From Amphiura filiformis (taxonomy: Eukaryota; Echinodermata; Ophiuroidea; Amphilepidida; Amphiuridae), in assembly GCF_039555335.1 (NCBI RefSeq), contig NC_092628.1:101454647-101518646 (forward strand): DNA of 64,000 nt, in the 5' to 3' direction. The notes under the pieces were generated by a model, which saw nothing but the letters and a program-made list of their open reading frames with translations, searched no databases and was not told the origin of the DNA. Below, one piece after another: positions 44,996-58,098 of this stretch; position 1 is the first letter of the stretch, and each line of letters begins with the position of its first letter. The translations under genes and the position numbers were made by a program.

Positions 44996-46990
44996 ATTTC
45001 CAATTATTGTTTGTGTTTGTATTTTGGGACAACTATGTTCTAGCCCGAAACTAATGAATTAATATACATGCATGCAAGCACTGTATTATCTTTAACAAAC
45101 GGTTTAAAATAGGTTCCGATGGAGGAGTCCGTGTTGAGTGTTCTACCAATGACTATTTTTGGGACAACTATGTTTTATCCCTGGCCTGACACGCTTATTA
45201 ACTAACACATTAACGTAAAAACATTGTATGTGTTTGTATTTTGAGGACAACTATGTCATTGTATGTGTTAGTCCTCCTACATGTAGCCTGAAACGGTTAT
45301 TAACTAACACATTCATGTACAAACATTGTATGAGTTTGTATTTTTGGGACAACTATGTGTTAGTCCTGGCCTGAAACAGGTATTAACTAACACATTCATG
45401 TACAAACATTGTATGTGTTTGTATTTTTAGGACAACTATGTGTTAGTCCTGGCCTGAAACAGGCATTAACTAACACATTCATGTACAAACATTGTGTGAG
45501 TTTGTATTAGTCCTGGCCTGTAACAGGTATTAACTAACACATTAATGTACAAACATTGTATGTGTTTGTATTTTGGGACAACTATGTTCTAGCCTGAAAC
45601 TAAAAAAATAATATACATGCATGCAAGCACTGTATTATCTTTAACAAACGGGTTTAAATAGGTTATGATGGAGGAGACCTTGCTGTGTGTTCTACCAATG
45701 ACAATTTTGGGACAACTATGTTTAAGTCCGGGCCTGACACGCTTATTAACTAACACATAACGTACAAACATTGTATGTGTTTGTATTTTTGGGACAACTA
45801 TGTCATTGTATGTGTTAGTCCTGGCCTGTACAAACAGTGTATGTGTTTGTTTTTTTGGGACAACTATGTGTTAGTCCTGGCCTGAAACGGTTATTAACTA
45901 ACACATTCATGTACAAACATTGTATGTGTTTGTATTTTGGGGACAACTATGTGTTAGTCCTGGCCTGAAACAGGTATTAACTAACACATTCATGTACAAA
46001 CATTGTATGTGTTTGTATTTTTGGGACAACTATGTGTTAGTCCTGGCCTGTAACAGGTATTAACTAACACATTCATGTACAAACATTGTATGTGTTTGTA
46101 TTTTTAGGACAACTATGTGTTAGTCCTAGCCTGTAACAGGTATTAACTAACACATTAATGTACAAACATTGTATGAGTTTGTATTAGTCCTGGCCTGTAA
46201 CAGGTATTAACTAACACATTCATGTACAAACATTGTATGTGTTTGTATTTTTGGGACAACTATGTGTTAGTCCTAGCCTGAAACAGGTATTAACTAACAC
46301 ATTAATGTACAAACATTGTATGTGTTTGTATTTTTAGGACAACTATGTGTTAGTCCTAGCCTGTAACAGGTGTTAACTAACATATTCATGTACAAACATT
46401 GTATGTGTTTGTATTTTGGAACTATGTTCTAGCCTGAAACTAATCAATTAATATACATGCATGCAAGCAGCTGCAAGCACTGTATTATCTTTAACAAACG
46501 GTTTAAAATAGGTTATGATGGAGGAGACCGTGCTGAGTGTTCTACTAATGACTATTTTTGGGACAACTATGTTTTATCCCTGGCCTGACACGCTTATTAA
46601 CTAACACATTAATGTACATACATTGTATGTGTTTGTATTTTTGGGACAACTATGAGTTAGTCCTGGCCTGAAACAGGTATTAAGTAACACATTCATGTAC
46701 AAACATTGTATGTGTTTGTATTTTGGGACAACTATGTTCTAGCCTGAAACGATTATTAACTAATAAATTAATATACATGCATGCAAGCACTGTATTCTAT
46801 TTAACAAACTGTTTAAAATGGGCTCCGATGGAGGAGACCGTGCTGAGTGTTCTATGACTATTTTTGGGACAGCTATAATTATGTTTTAGTCCTGGCCTCA
46901 CACGCTTATTAGCTAACATATTAATGTACAAGCACTGTACATGTGTTTGTATTTACAACTATGTGTTAGTCCTAGCCTTAAACGGTTATC
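44996..46990. repeat. 83-bp satellite array with longer interspersed units
   Basis: The basic unit is about 83 bp. Within it ATGTGTTAGT pairs with ACTAACACAT, enclosing CCTG...CAGG, so each unit can form a hairpin. A longer unit type with ATACATGCATGCAAGCACTG and GATGGAGGAGACCGTGCTGA occurs near 45050, 45615, 46455 and 46760. No coding potential. Confidence 0.85.
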
Positions 46991-47772
46991 AACTATTTTG
47001 TATAAATTAAATTAATATTTGAAAATGAATGTAAATGAACATTGGTAAAGAAAAGGTATTGTAAATATATAACTAAAATTTTTGTCATGAATTTGCGGAA
47101 AAGATGGTCTTGAATCATGACGCACTTGTGGAACGGTATTAAAGATTGAAATGTGCATGTTGAACTGTGGGGTCCGTCAAAAATGTTTATCAATTTTATT
47201 TTTGACAGCGAAGGATGCAAAGAACAGAAAAGAAAGAATATACCGGCAAAATAAGGTTGACACCGCACCATTCAGTATTACGTACGGTATTTCTACATGT
47301 AAATCATGTACATGTAAATCAAAACTGTCTACTGTAGATAGCTTGGCCTGTGCGTGATAAATATAGTGCGGGCATTACTATCACTCAGTGACAAAAATCA
47401 CGTCGTAATAATTTATGTCTTTCATTATATTTTTCATTATTAGTAATATTGCTAATATTATACTAGGAAAATACAAAAGAAAAGAAAACAACAAACCCGT
47501 TCACTCACCTACATGCTACACAACACAGTAAAATGGCTTCGTTTCGTCATGTTTTTTTCTAGAAATTACTGGTTCGCAACTTTCATGAATGAATGATTCT
47601 ATTATAGTATAGTATATTTCCTGTTTTTCCTGGTGATATTTATACATCTGAGGTCAAATGTCAGTCATCTGACCTTGAAGTGTATGGTTGTAACCACATG
47701 CATTGACTAAAATGGCAATGCACACACAAGATGCTACTTATACTATGCCATAGTCGAAGTTTTGATAAATAT
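46991..47772. other. Spacer with a single 39-bp-satellite-like monomer
   Basis: CTGTCTACTGTAGATAGCTT at about 47326-47345, followed by GGCCTGTGCGTGATAAATA, resembles one monomer of the 49420-55095 array. It stands alone 2.1 kb outside that array. Confidence 0.6.
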
Positions 47773-48510
47773 ATAGGCCTACTATTAAAAAGGAACTTGC
47801 CGATAATCGATACTTTGAAGAGGAACTGATCGATACTTTATTATCAAAATATTGGGGGATTTATTCCTCACTCCGCGGGATTTATGCCTATGTAAAGAAA
47901 GAAGAAGGAAGGCCAGGCCAGGAGGGAAGGAAGGACGGAAGGAAAGAAAGAAATAAATAAAGAAAGAAAGAAAGAAAGGAAAGAGGGCAAGAAACAACGG
48001 GAGAGGGCATGAAACAACGGGAAAGCAAGAAAGAAAAAGGGAGAGAGAAACGAAAAGAAAGAAAGGGAAAGACAAAGAAAAAAATAGACAGACAGAAAGA
48101 GAGATCGAAAGGGAGAGAGAGAAGAGAGAGAGGGAGAGTGAGAGAAAGAAAGAAACAAAAGAGAAAATGGAACGAAATAACGGGAAAGCAAAAGAGGGAA
48201 AGAAAGAGAGAGAGAGAGACAAACTGAAAGAAAAAAGGGAAAGACAATGAAAAAATAAGTAAAAAGGGTGTTTGGTACAAAAATTACGCAAAAGAATTTA
48301 TGCTAAGGAAATCGTTTACAATGTAGAGGCAACAAATGGTACCACATCACTAACCGCCACAGAATGCTAACCGCGTAATAATTGAACTGTTAAAAGCGAT
48401 ATACCAATTGCCATGATTACCATTTCCATCGTTTATACTAACCGCTCCCATTTACTAACCGCTCCCGTTTACTCACTAGCGGGTCCCGCGCGAAGCGGGC
48501 GAGTACTATA
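47773..48510 (+). mobile_element. Helitron-like element, left copy
   Basis: Begins near ACTATTAAAAAGGAACTTGC and ends with CCCGCGCGAAGCGGG plus a short AT tail. It shares its 5' part, its CTTT/GAAA tract and its 3' hairpin region with the element at 58933-61189, in opposite orientation. Its termini are more diverged than those of the right copy. No Rep/helicase. Confidence 0.7.
47890..48245 (+). repeat. GAAA-rich simple repeat inside the Helitron
   Basis: Long, imperfect (GAAA)n and GGGAAAG stretches. Overlapping Phe/Leu/Ser-rich frames on the minus strand are compositional. Confidence 0.85.
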
Positions 48511-49419
48511 TTTGCTTAAAAACTAAGTGTTATGCGTTTTTTATTTTGTTTTTGGTTTTTTTAAGAATATGAGCTATGCGATATTTTTATTTTTATTTTT
48601 TTACAGTCAAGGCACAATATTTATGTAGGCCTACCTTTTGATATTCAAATACATAAACATATAGTAATGTATATACACAATGAATAGTTTTGTTTGTCTC
48701 TTTTACAATCATGGCGAAATGTGTACAAAAAACAACAACCAAACTGCAAAAAACACACAAAATTGGAATGCTATACGACACTGAAAAAAATGAACATAGG
48801 GGCAAAATAAAAAATTACGGCCAACGCGTAGCGCTAAGCGCTAAATTGGATTTCACATATGCGCGCGGGTGTCTGAGACATTCTTTTTTTTCTTCGCCTA
48901 AATACTGAGCAATTCTGATTTTGAAATCTACCAGTTTATTGATCGCGACCAAAGGGGAACAGTGACTAAAAAGATCAGATGTAAAAATCTATCAATTGCA
49001 CACAAATTAATACAAATAAGAGTTTTATGCTTAAATATAATAGCCAGAGTATGCAAAATGGGCAAGTGGACTATGGAGAAGTCTATACGCCGCTGCAAAA
49101 GTGTGGATCTGGTTGCCTTCTGTACAAAGGTATAGGAAGAGTTGTTGAAAACGTTTTAAAACATGTTGTGTGTTTTCAATTTTCCCGTCTGTGTCTATTT
49201 CTGATGTGGGATTCATGATGGGGAAGAGTCTGGGGAAGCTTGGGGAATGATTTGGTCACATCGTTGTAGTGAAGCTTACTGTGAGGAAATTTTCTGGAAG
49301 ACTACATATACAAATTTATCGAAGATCACATTGTAGCTTTGATGTTTAGATCTCTTCTTTGTATAACAGTCATCTCTGCTATCCAGATTTGATGTCATTT
49401 CTATATCTCATCCTCTGCT
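48511..49419. other. No recognised gene
   Basis: A 19-base word AAAAAAAGAATGTCTCAGA (inverted, about 48873-48892) recurs inside the satellite at 50243-50261. Otherwise unassigned. Confidence 0.45.
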
Positions 49420-52400
49420 CTCTATCGCATACCGGTAGCTTGTCATGGTTAGATATTCTGCTATCTACCGTAGATAGCTTGACATGTTTAAATATTCTAT
49501 ACTATCTACCGTAGATAGCTTGACATGTTTAAATATTCTACTATCTACCGTAGATAGCTTGTCATGGTTAGATATTCTGCTATCTACCGTAGATAGCTTG
49601 ACATGTTTAAATATTCTATACTATCTACCGTAGATAGCTTGACATGTTTAAATATTCTATACTATCTACCGTAGATAGCTTGACATGTATAAATATTCTG
49701 CTATTTGCCGTATATAGCTTTCATGTTTAAATAGGGGAGACCGGGGAGTGTTCGCCCCAGGGGCAGGTTCGCCCACCCCTTGTTTCTCAGCACTACTCTC
49801 TACCGATACCGTAGATAGCTTGTCATGATTAAATATTCTGATGATCTACCGTAGATAGCTTGTAATGTTTAAATATTCTGCTATCTTCCGTAGATAGCTT
49901 GTCATGTTTAAATATTCTACTATCTACCGTAGATAGCTTGTCATGTTTTAATATTCTACTATCTACCGTAGATAGCTTGTCATGTTTAAATATTCTGCTA
50001 TCTACCGTAGATAGCTTGTCATGTTTAAATATTCTACTATCTACCGTAGATAGCTTGTCATATTTAAATATTCTACTATCTACCGTAGATAGCTTGCCAT
50101 GTTTAAATATTCTACTATCTACCGTAGATAGCTTGCCATGTTTAAATATTCTACTATCTACCGTAGATAGCTTGCCATGTTTAAATATTCTACTATCTAC
50201 CGTAGATAGCTTGCCATGTTTAAATATTCTACTACCTACCGTAAAAAAAGAATGTCTCAGATAGCTTGTCATTTTTTAAATACTCTACTATCTACCGTAG
50301 ATAGCTTGGCATGTTTAAATATTCTATAATCTACCGTAGATAGATTGCCATGTACCAGTATTCTGCTATCTACCGTAGATGGCTTGGTATGTTTAAATAT
50401 TCTGCTATCTACCGTAGATAGCTTGTCTTGTTTAAATATTCTACTATCTACCGTAGATGGCTTGGTATGTTTAAATATTCTGCTATCTACCGTAGATAGC
50501 TTGTCTTGTTTAAATATTCTACTATCTACCGTAGATAGCTTGGCATGTTTTAATATTCTACTATCTACCGTAGATAGCTTGGCATGTTTAAATATTCTAT
50601 AATCTACCGTAGATAGATTGTCATGTACCAGTATTCTGCTATCTACCGTAGATAGCTTGGTATGTTTAAATATTCTGCTATCTACCGTAGATAGCTTGTC
50701 TTGTTTAAATATTCTACTATCTACCGTAGATAGTTTGCCATGTTTAAATATTCTACTATCTACCGTAGATAGCTTGTCATGTTTAAATATTCTACTATCT
50801 ACCGTAAATAGCTTGCCACGTTTAAATATTCTGCTATCTACCGTAGATAGCTTGCCATGTTTAAATATTCTGCTATCTTCCGTAAATAGCTTGTCATGTT
50901 TAAATATTCTGCTATCTACCGTAGATAGCTTGGCATGTTTTAATATTCTACTATCTACCGTAGATAGCTTGGCATGTTTTAATATTCTACTATCTACCGT
51001 AAATAGCTTGTCATGTTTAAATATTCTATTATCTACCGTAGATAGCTTGTAATGTTTAAATATTCTACTATCTACCGTAGATAGCTTGGCATGTTTTAAT
51101 ATTCTACTATCTACCGTAGATAGCTTGATTCGTTTAAATATTCTGCTATCTACCGTAGATAGCTTGTCATGTTTAAATATTCTGCTATCTTCCGTACATA
51201 GCTTGTAATGTTTAAATATTCTGCTATCTACCGTAGATAGCTTGGCATGTTTTAATATTCTACTATCTACCGTAGATAGCTTGCCATGTTTAAATATTCT
51301 ACTATCTACCGTAGATAGCTTGCCATGTTTTAATATTCTGCTATCTACCGTAGGTAGCTTGTCATGTTTAAATATTCTACTATCTACCGTAGATAGCTTG
51401 TCATGTTTAAATATTCTGCTATTTACCGTATATAGCTTTCATGTTTAAATATTCTACTATCTACCGTAGATAGCTTGTCATGTTTAAATATTCTGCTATC
51501 TACCGTAGATAGCTTGGCATGTTTAAATATTCTGCTATCTTCCGTAAATAGCTTGTCATGTTTAAATATTCTGCTATCTACCGTAGATAGCTTGGCATGT
51601 TTTAATATTCTACTATCTACCGTAGATAGCTTGGCATGTTTTAATATTCTACTATCTACCGTAAATAGCTTGTCATGTTTAAATATTCTATTATCTACCG
51701 TAGATAGCTTGTAATGTTTAAATATTCTACTATCTACCGTAGATAGCTTGTCATGTTTTAATATTCTACTATCTACCGTAGATAGCTTGCCATGTTTTAA
51801 TATTCTGTTATTTACCGTAGATAGCTTGTCATGTTTAAATATTCTATTATCTACCGTAGATAGCTTGTAATGTTTAAATATTCTGCTATCTTCCGTAGAT
51901 AGCTTGTCATGTTTAAATATTCTACTATCTACCGTAGATAGCTTGTCATGTTTAAATATTCTATTATCTACCGTAGATAGCTTGTAATGTTTAAATATTC
52001 TATTATCTACCGTAGATAGCTTGTAATGTTTAAATATTCTACTATCTACCGTAGATAGCTTGTCATGTTTTAATATTCTGCTATCTACCGTAGATAGCTT
52101 GTCATGTTTAAATATTCTGCTATCTACCGTAGATAGCTTGTCATGTTTAAATATTCTGCTATCTACCGTAGATAGCTTGTCATGATTAAATAATCTACTA
52201 TCTACCGTAGATAGCTTGTCATGTTTAAATATTCTGCTATCTACCGTAGATAGCTTGTAATGTTTTAATATTCTGCTATCTACCGTAGATAGCTTGGCAT
52301 GTTTAGATATTCTACTATCTACCGTAGATAGCTTGTCATGTTTAAATATTCTGCTATCTACCGTATATAGCTTGTCATGTTTAAATATTCTGCTATCTTC

Positions 52401-55095
52401 CGTAGATAGCTTGTAATGTTTTAATATTCTGCTATCTACCGTAGATAGCTTGTCATGTTTAAATATTCTACTATCTACCGTAGATAGCTTGTCATGTTTA
52501 AATATTCTGCTATCTTCCGTAGATAGCTTGTAATGTTTTAATATTCTGCTATCTACCGTAGATAGCTTGTCATGTTTAAATATTCTACTATCTACCGTAG
52601 ATAGCTTGCCATGTTTTAATATTCTACTATCTACCGTAGATAGCTTGTCATGTTTAAATATTCTGCTATCTTCCGTAGATAGCTTGTCATGTTTAAATAT
52701 TCTGCTATCTACCGTAGATAGCTTGTCATGTTTAAATATTCTACTATCTACCGTAGATAGCTTGTCATGTTTAAATATTCTGCTATCTTCCGTAGATAGC
52801 TTGTCATGTTTAAATATTCTGCTATCTACCGTAGATAGCTTGTCATCATTTAAATAATCTACTATCTACCGTAGATAGCTTGTCATGTTTAAATATTCTG
52901 CTATCTTCCGTAGATAGCTTGTAATGTTTAAATATTCTGATATCTACCGTATTTAGCTTGTCATGTTTAAATATTCTGCTATCTACCGTAGATAGCTTGT
53001 CATGTTTAAATATTCTACTATCTACCGTAGATGGCTTGGTATGTTTAAATATTCTGCTATCTACCGTAGATAGCTTGTCATGTTTAAATATTCTACTATC
53101 TACCGTAGATAGCTTGTCATGTTTAAATATTCTGCTATCTACCGTAGATAGCTTGTCATGTTTAAATATTCTACTATCTACCGTAGATAGCTTGTCATGT
53201 TTTAATATTCTACTATCTACCGTAGATAGCTTGTCATGTTTAAATATTCTGCTATCTACCGTAGATAGCTTGTCATGTTTTAATATTCTGCTATCTACCG
53301 TAGATAGCTTGTCATGTTTAAATATTCTGCTATCTACCGTAGATAGCTTGTCATGTTTAAATATTCTACTATCTACCGTAGATAGCTTGTCATGTTTAAA
53401 TATTCTGCTATCTACCGTAGATAGCTTGTCATGTTTAAATATTCTACTATCTACCGTAGATAGCTTGTCATGTTTTAATATTCTACTATCTACCGTAGAT
53501 AGCTTGTCATGTTTAAATATTCTGCTATCTACCGTAGATAGCTTGTAATGTTTTAATATTCTGCTATCTACCGTAGATAGCTTGTCATGTTTAAAATATA
53601 TTCTGCTATCTACCGTAGATAGCTTGTCATGTTTAAATATTCTGCTATCTACCGTAGATAGCTTGTCATGTTTAAATATTCTGCTATCTACCGTAGATAG
53701 CTTGCCATGTTTTAATATTCTGCTATCTACCGTAGATAGCTTGTCATGTTTAAATATTCTACTATCTACCGTAGATAGCTTGTCATGTTTAAATATTCTG
53801 CTATCTACCGTAGATAGCTTGTCATGGTTAGATATTCTACTATCTTCCGTAGATAGCTTGTCATGTTTAAATATTCTACTATCTACCGTAGATAGCTTGT
53901 CATGGTTAGATATTCTACTATCTTCCGTAGATAGCTTGTCATGTTTTAATATTCTACTATCTACCGTAGATAGCTTGTCATGTTTAAATATTCTGCTATC
54001 TACCGTAGATAGCTTGCCACGTTTAAATATTCTATCTACCGTAGATAGATTGTCATGTACCTGTATTCTGCTATCTACCGTAGATAGCTTGTCATGTTTT
54101 AATATTCTACTATCTACCGTAGATAGCTTGGCATGTTTTAATATTCTACTATCTACCGTAGATGGCTTGGTATGTTGAAATATTCTGCTATCTACCGTAG
54201 ATAGCTTGTCATGTTTAAATATTCTACTATCTACCGTAGATAGCTTGTCATGTTTAAATATTCTGCTATCTTCCGTAGATAGCTTGTAATGTTTAAATAT
54301 TCTGATATCTACCGTATTTAGCTTGTCATGTTTAAATATTCTGCTATCTACCGTAGATAGCTTGTCATGTTGAAATATTCTGCTATCTACCGTAGATAGC
54401 TTGTCATGTTTAAATATTCTGCTATCTACCGTAGATAGCTTGTCATGTTTTAATATTCTACTATCTACCGTAGATGGCTTGGTATGTTGAAATATTCTGC
54501 TATCTACCGTAGATAGCTTGTCATGTTTAAATATTCTACTATCTACCGTAGATAGCTTGTCATGTTTAAATATTCTGCTATCTTCCGTAGATAGCTTGTC
54601 ATGTTTAAATATTCTGCTATCTACCGTAGATAGCTTGTCATGTTTAAATAATCTACTATCTACCGTAGATAGCTTGTCATGTTTAAATATTCTGCTATCT
54701 TCCGTAGATAGCTTGTAATGTTTAAATATTCTGATATCTACCGTATTTAGCTTGTCATGTTTAAATATTCTGCTATCTACCGTAGATAGCTTGTCATGAT
54801 TAAATAATCTACTATCTACCGTAGATAGCTTGTCATGTTTAAATATTCTGCTATCTACCGTAGATAGCTTGTCATGTTTAAATAATCTACAGTAGATAGC
54901 TTGTCATGTTTAAATATTCTGCTATCTACCGTAGATAGCTTGTATTGTTTAAATATTCTGCTATCTACCGTAGATAGCTTGTCATGTTTAAATATTCTAC
55001 TATCTACCGTAGATAGCTTGTCTTGTTTAAATATTCTACTGTCTACCGTATAGATAGCGTAATGTTTAAATATTCTGCTATCTACCATAGATAGG
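49420..55095. repeat. 39-bp satellite array, about 143 monomers
   Basis: The monomer is CTATCTACCGTAGATAG plus CTTGTCATGTTTAAATATTC(T)(A/G), 39 bp. CTATCTAC and GTAGATAG form an 8-bp dyad around one C. Variants at the TGTCATG segment (TGCCATG, TGGCATG, TGTAATG, TGTCTTG) and at the last base form longer-period patterns. Because 39 is a multiple of three, frames stay open on both strands and produce 13-residue repeats. A foreign 70-bp GC-rich piece interrupts the array at about 49732-49803. Confidence 0.95.
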
Positions 55096-55882
55096 GAGCA
55101 AATAAGAAAACTATTTGAAAATCTCTAAAATTCAGTGAGGGTGGGGTCTGTAGGCCTATGACATGTTATTTATTTTTAACTTGGCCTTACGGTTTTAAAT
55201 TTGGGCTCCTAAAATCTTGCATATTGTGTAGGCCTAAAGGGGGGAAGATTTTTGGTACGTCGAAAGGGGTGGGGGTGGGGCAAAGATTTTTTTTGGCATG
55301 GCCCCGGGGCATGACCGAAGGGGGAAGCCTACACATGATTGCACAGCCCCACTCTGGCACAACCCCTTACAATTTGGTCATGGCAAGGAATTTGCATAAT
55401 TATAAATATAAACTGAAATGGCAAAGTGACAAATTTGGGCTTTGTGGATGGTAGTATTGGCCTAATTATTTTTGGCAATGTATTTTTTAATTAATACAAC
55501 AAAATCTATAAAAATGATAAACGAAAAACTATCTTGGGCTAAGTCATTGGCTATTATAGATCCGAGCCGGGACAATCAGTCCAATCACAGCGTCCATAAC
55601 TTTATTACACAACTTTATCACAATGTGCGCGATTTTCGCCAATCTGTACCGCAATCTGCTCTACTGAGCTGACAAGCGGTGAATTTTATCATGAAGCAAT
55701 TCCTGGAGAGGGCAATCCCTCATTTGCATGTGACGCTTTCTTATTTAAATTAGCCATTGTGTCATTGCTTAATATTCATATGTTATGGGGAGCAACTTAC
55801 ACCACCAGGTTGGGCAAGTCATGAATAATTTAGCGTTGTGAAGCCAAATAAACTTATTATTTCCCAGGCTTGAAAAAAAATT
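55096..55882. other. No recognised gene
   Basis: Includes a G-rich stretch at 55235-55325. The ORFs here lack motifs. Confidence 0.45.
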
Positions 55883-55963
55883 ACAGGCAGAGGTGGGAAT
55901 CGATCTCGGTACCTCCCGGTTAAAAAGCACAGTGCAAGACCGCTAAGCCAGCTAAATATCTGT
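55883..55963 (-). mobile_element. tRNA-like SINE head
   Basis: The minus strand shows TAGCTGGCTTAGCGGTCTTG (A-box-like) and GAGATCGATTCCCACC (B-box-like), followed by a short T-rich tail. Diverged; not a functional tRNA. Confidence 0.5.
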
Positions 55964-56210
55964 TGTGAGACGTGTAACATTAAATCAGTAATAAAAGACG
56001 TAGATTCTTATTTTGGGCTCAAATTGTAGAAAAGGGGAAATATTTGTCTCTGCTCTAATGAAAATAAAAATTGAGATCTTCAAAACAAAATGTTACGGCC
56101 CTATTGGAAAAAAAAAGATTGATATCAAAATAACTTTAAATTCATTTCACGAGGCGGCATTGTCACAGACGAACACTGTATAGGCTAAAAACTAGGTCCT
56201 CACCACTAGA

Positions 56211-56400
56211 CGACGTCGTAGCACAGTGGTAGAGCATCAGACTGGTGATGCAAAGGTTGTTGGTTCGAGTCCTCCTGTCAGCAATGTTTGTTTTTGTGAA
56301 TGCAATGCTACGATACCATTTGTTCAAATTTTTCTTATTTATTTATTTCTTTATTTATTTCTTTATTTATTTCTTTATTTATTTCTTTGTTTATTTATGT
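56211..56400 (+). mobile_element. tRNA-Thr-like SINE with TTTA/CTTT tail
   Basis: A box TAGCACAGTGGTAGAGC at 56219-56235 and B box GGTTCGAGTCC at 56262-56272 are canonical, with a CTGGTGA anticodon-loop-like segment. The 3' side of the anticodon stem does not pair. A (TTTATTTC)n tail ends near 56400. Confidence 0.7.
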
Positions 56401-56666
56401 AAATAATTATGCTTGTATTTATTTTGTTTAATCACTCACTCACACTCTTTAGAAAAAAGGGCTGTTGGTCGATCAGTTCATTTATTCATTGTTTGATGGT
56501 TTGATATGATATGTCTATTGATTGAAATTGAATATCATATAATTTATTCATATTCATTGTTTGTGAATTGATTGATTAATTAACTGATTGATTGATTTGT
56601 TGAGCCGGTGCAAGTGAGTGCGTGAAATGTTAGAGGTGAGTTACTTGAACAAGCCTTAATAATTAT

Positions 56667-56668
56667 AA

Positions 56669-56747
<79 letters not shown>

Positions 56748-56765
56748 ATGAATAAATAAATAAAT
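56667..56765. repeat. (AAAT)n microsatellite
   Basis: About 24 near-perfect TAAA units. Confidence 0.95.
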
Positions 56766-57611
56766 CGCTTTCCCCCTCTCAGCCTGCAAAAAATATTGTG
56801 ACCACCCCCCTGTTGCACATTCAAATTATTGGGATCCCAAATAATGATTAAATACATCAGATTTGTAGATGTATGCCTACAGTAAAAAAACCTTTTTTTT
56901 TTAAAACTAAACCGATATTTTACTCATTATTGACCATGGTAGGCGAAACCGTCAATAGTGATTAAAGAATTTTTGTTCAAAATAAAATTTCCATATCATA
57001 AGCGTTTCCGGACCTTTACTATTATCCTCCCCCCTCCCCCCAGGGGGGGGGGGTACTCACGTATAAGGTTTTCCACGAAAAAAGACATGGGTCTCCCTTT
57101 TAGATTTTCCGTGCTATGTGTGAAAAACATGCCGGAAAACATGTTGCTTTTACTATTTTCAAGCTCAAATCCTTAGATATGGGTCCTTACTTTCCTGACA
57201 ATCCTTAGATATGGGTAGGGGCCTACCTATTTTCGGTAAAATCGTGACCCTTAGAAATGGTTATGGGTTCGGAAGCTCGGGCCGCACATCTCCGTCGAAA
57301 AATAATCCAAGTACCCGCCCCCTGGTTATCCTAAGCCTTTTAAAGCGTTTTAAGGCCAAAATCGCACCCCTCACCCCAATTTTACCCTCCCCAGGACTCA
57401 TAATTATTCACAGCCCCTGATAATCTCCTAAATTATTCATTATTGTTTTTTCGATGGACCTAAGCTCCTGTAATATGCATGCACATATTGAATACAGCAA
57501 GCTACATTCAAATTATACATGCACGATGCAAGTGCTATTCCAGAAACGCTGCACATCAGTGACATCACTTAATTAATATTACTACCGGTAGTGAATAGCA
57601 AGCTTCGAAGG
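56766..57611. other. No recognised gene
   Basis: Contains a poly-C/poly-G patch at 57027-57052. No motif-bearing frame. Confidence 0.45.
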
Positions 57612-58098
57612 TTGAAAGTGCGCCCGCTTTACTACCTGAGAGCAATCCGGTAGTGGCGTTTCAATTTATTACGTGTTGGGAAATCCACAAGATCAAATAG
57701 AACGGTAGTGATGATTATTTACTTATTTTTAAAAACAAACTTCTTAGGCCAGTTATAAACTACGTTCACGGCCGACAACTATAGTTTGAATGATATTTAT
57801 TATCACACGAGGAAATAAAAACAAACGAATATGGCGCCTCACGTGCTTCAGGTCAGGTCAGTGGTCAAAGGTTTTTTATCGCTAAATCGCTGGCTGAATA
57901 TCGTATCAAATTCAAGTGATACACTACCGTCGTATTATTGACACCAATTCCTAATTTCGACATTACTATTGCGAAAGGTTATTCCATTATCAAATTAGTA
58001 GACTTTCTGTAAAAAACAAATCACTGGTGCCTGATGGGAAATACTAGTGCGCCATCACCGGATTGCTCCCTGCTCTGCTAGCTGGCGCACTTTCACGC
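57612..58098. mobile_element. MITE-like element with about 50-bp inverted ends
   Basis: GTTGAAAGTGCGCC...GAGCAATCCGGTAGTGGCG at the left matches the reverse complement of the right end (GTGAAAGTGCGCC...GAGCAATCCGGTGATGGCG) at roughly four bases in five. 487 bp, no ORF. Confidence 0.65.

Noticed and set aside
47785-48291. 168-codon Phe/Leu/Ser-rich frame on the minus strand
   Set aside because: Product of the GAAA tract in the Helitron.
49829-54718. Many long frames with 13-residue repeats on both strands
   Set aside because: They follow from a 39-bp (3 x 13) tandem repeat without stops. Both strands are open equally and no start context or splice support is seen, so I do not call protein genes.
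49420-55095. CRISPR array
   Set aside because: Repeats are contiguous with no unique spacers, and the genome is eukaryotic.
56211-56283. Functional tRNA gene (also at 10410, 21850, 38382 and 55883)
   Set aside because: A and B boxes are present but acceptor or anticodon stems do not pair, and tails follow, as in SINEs.
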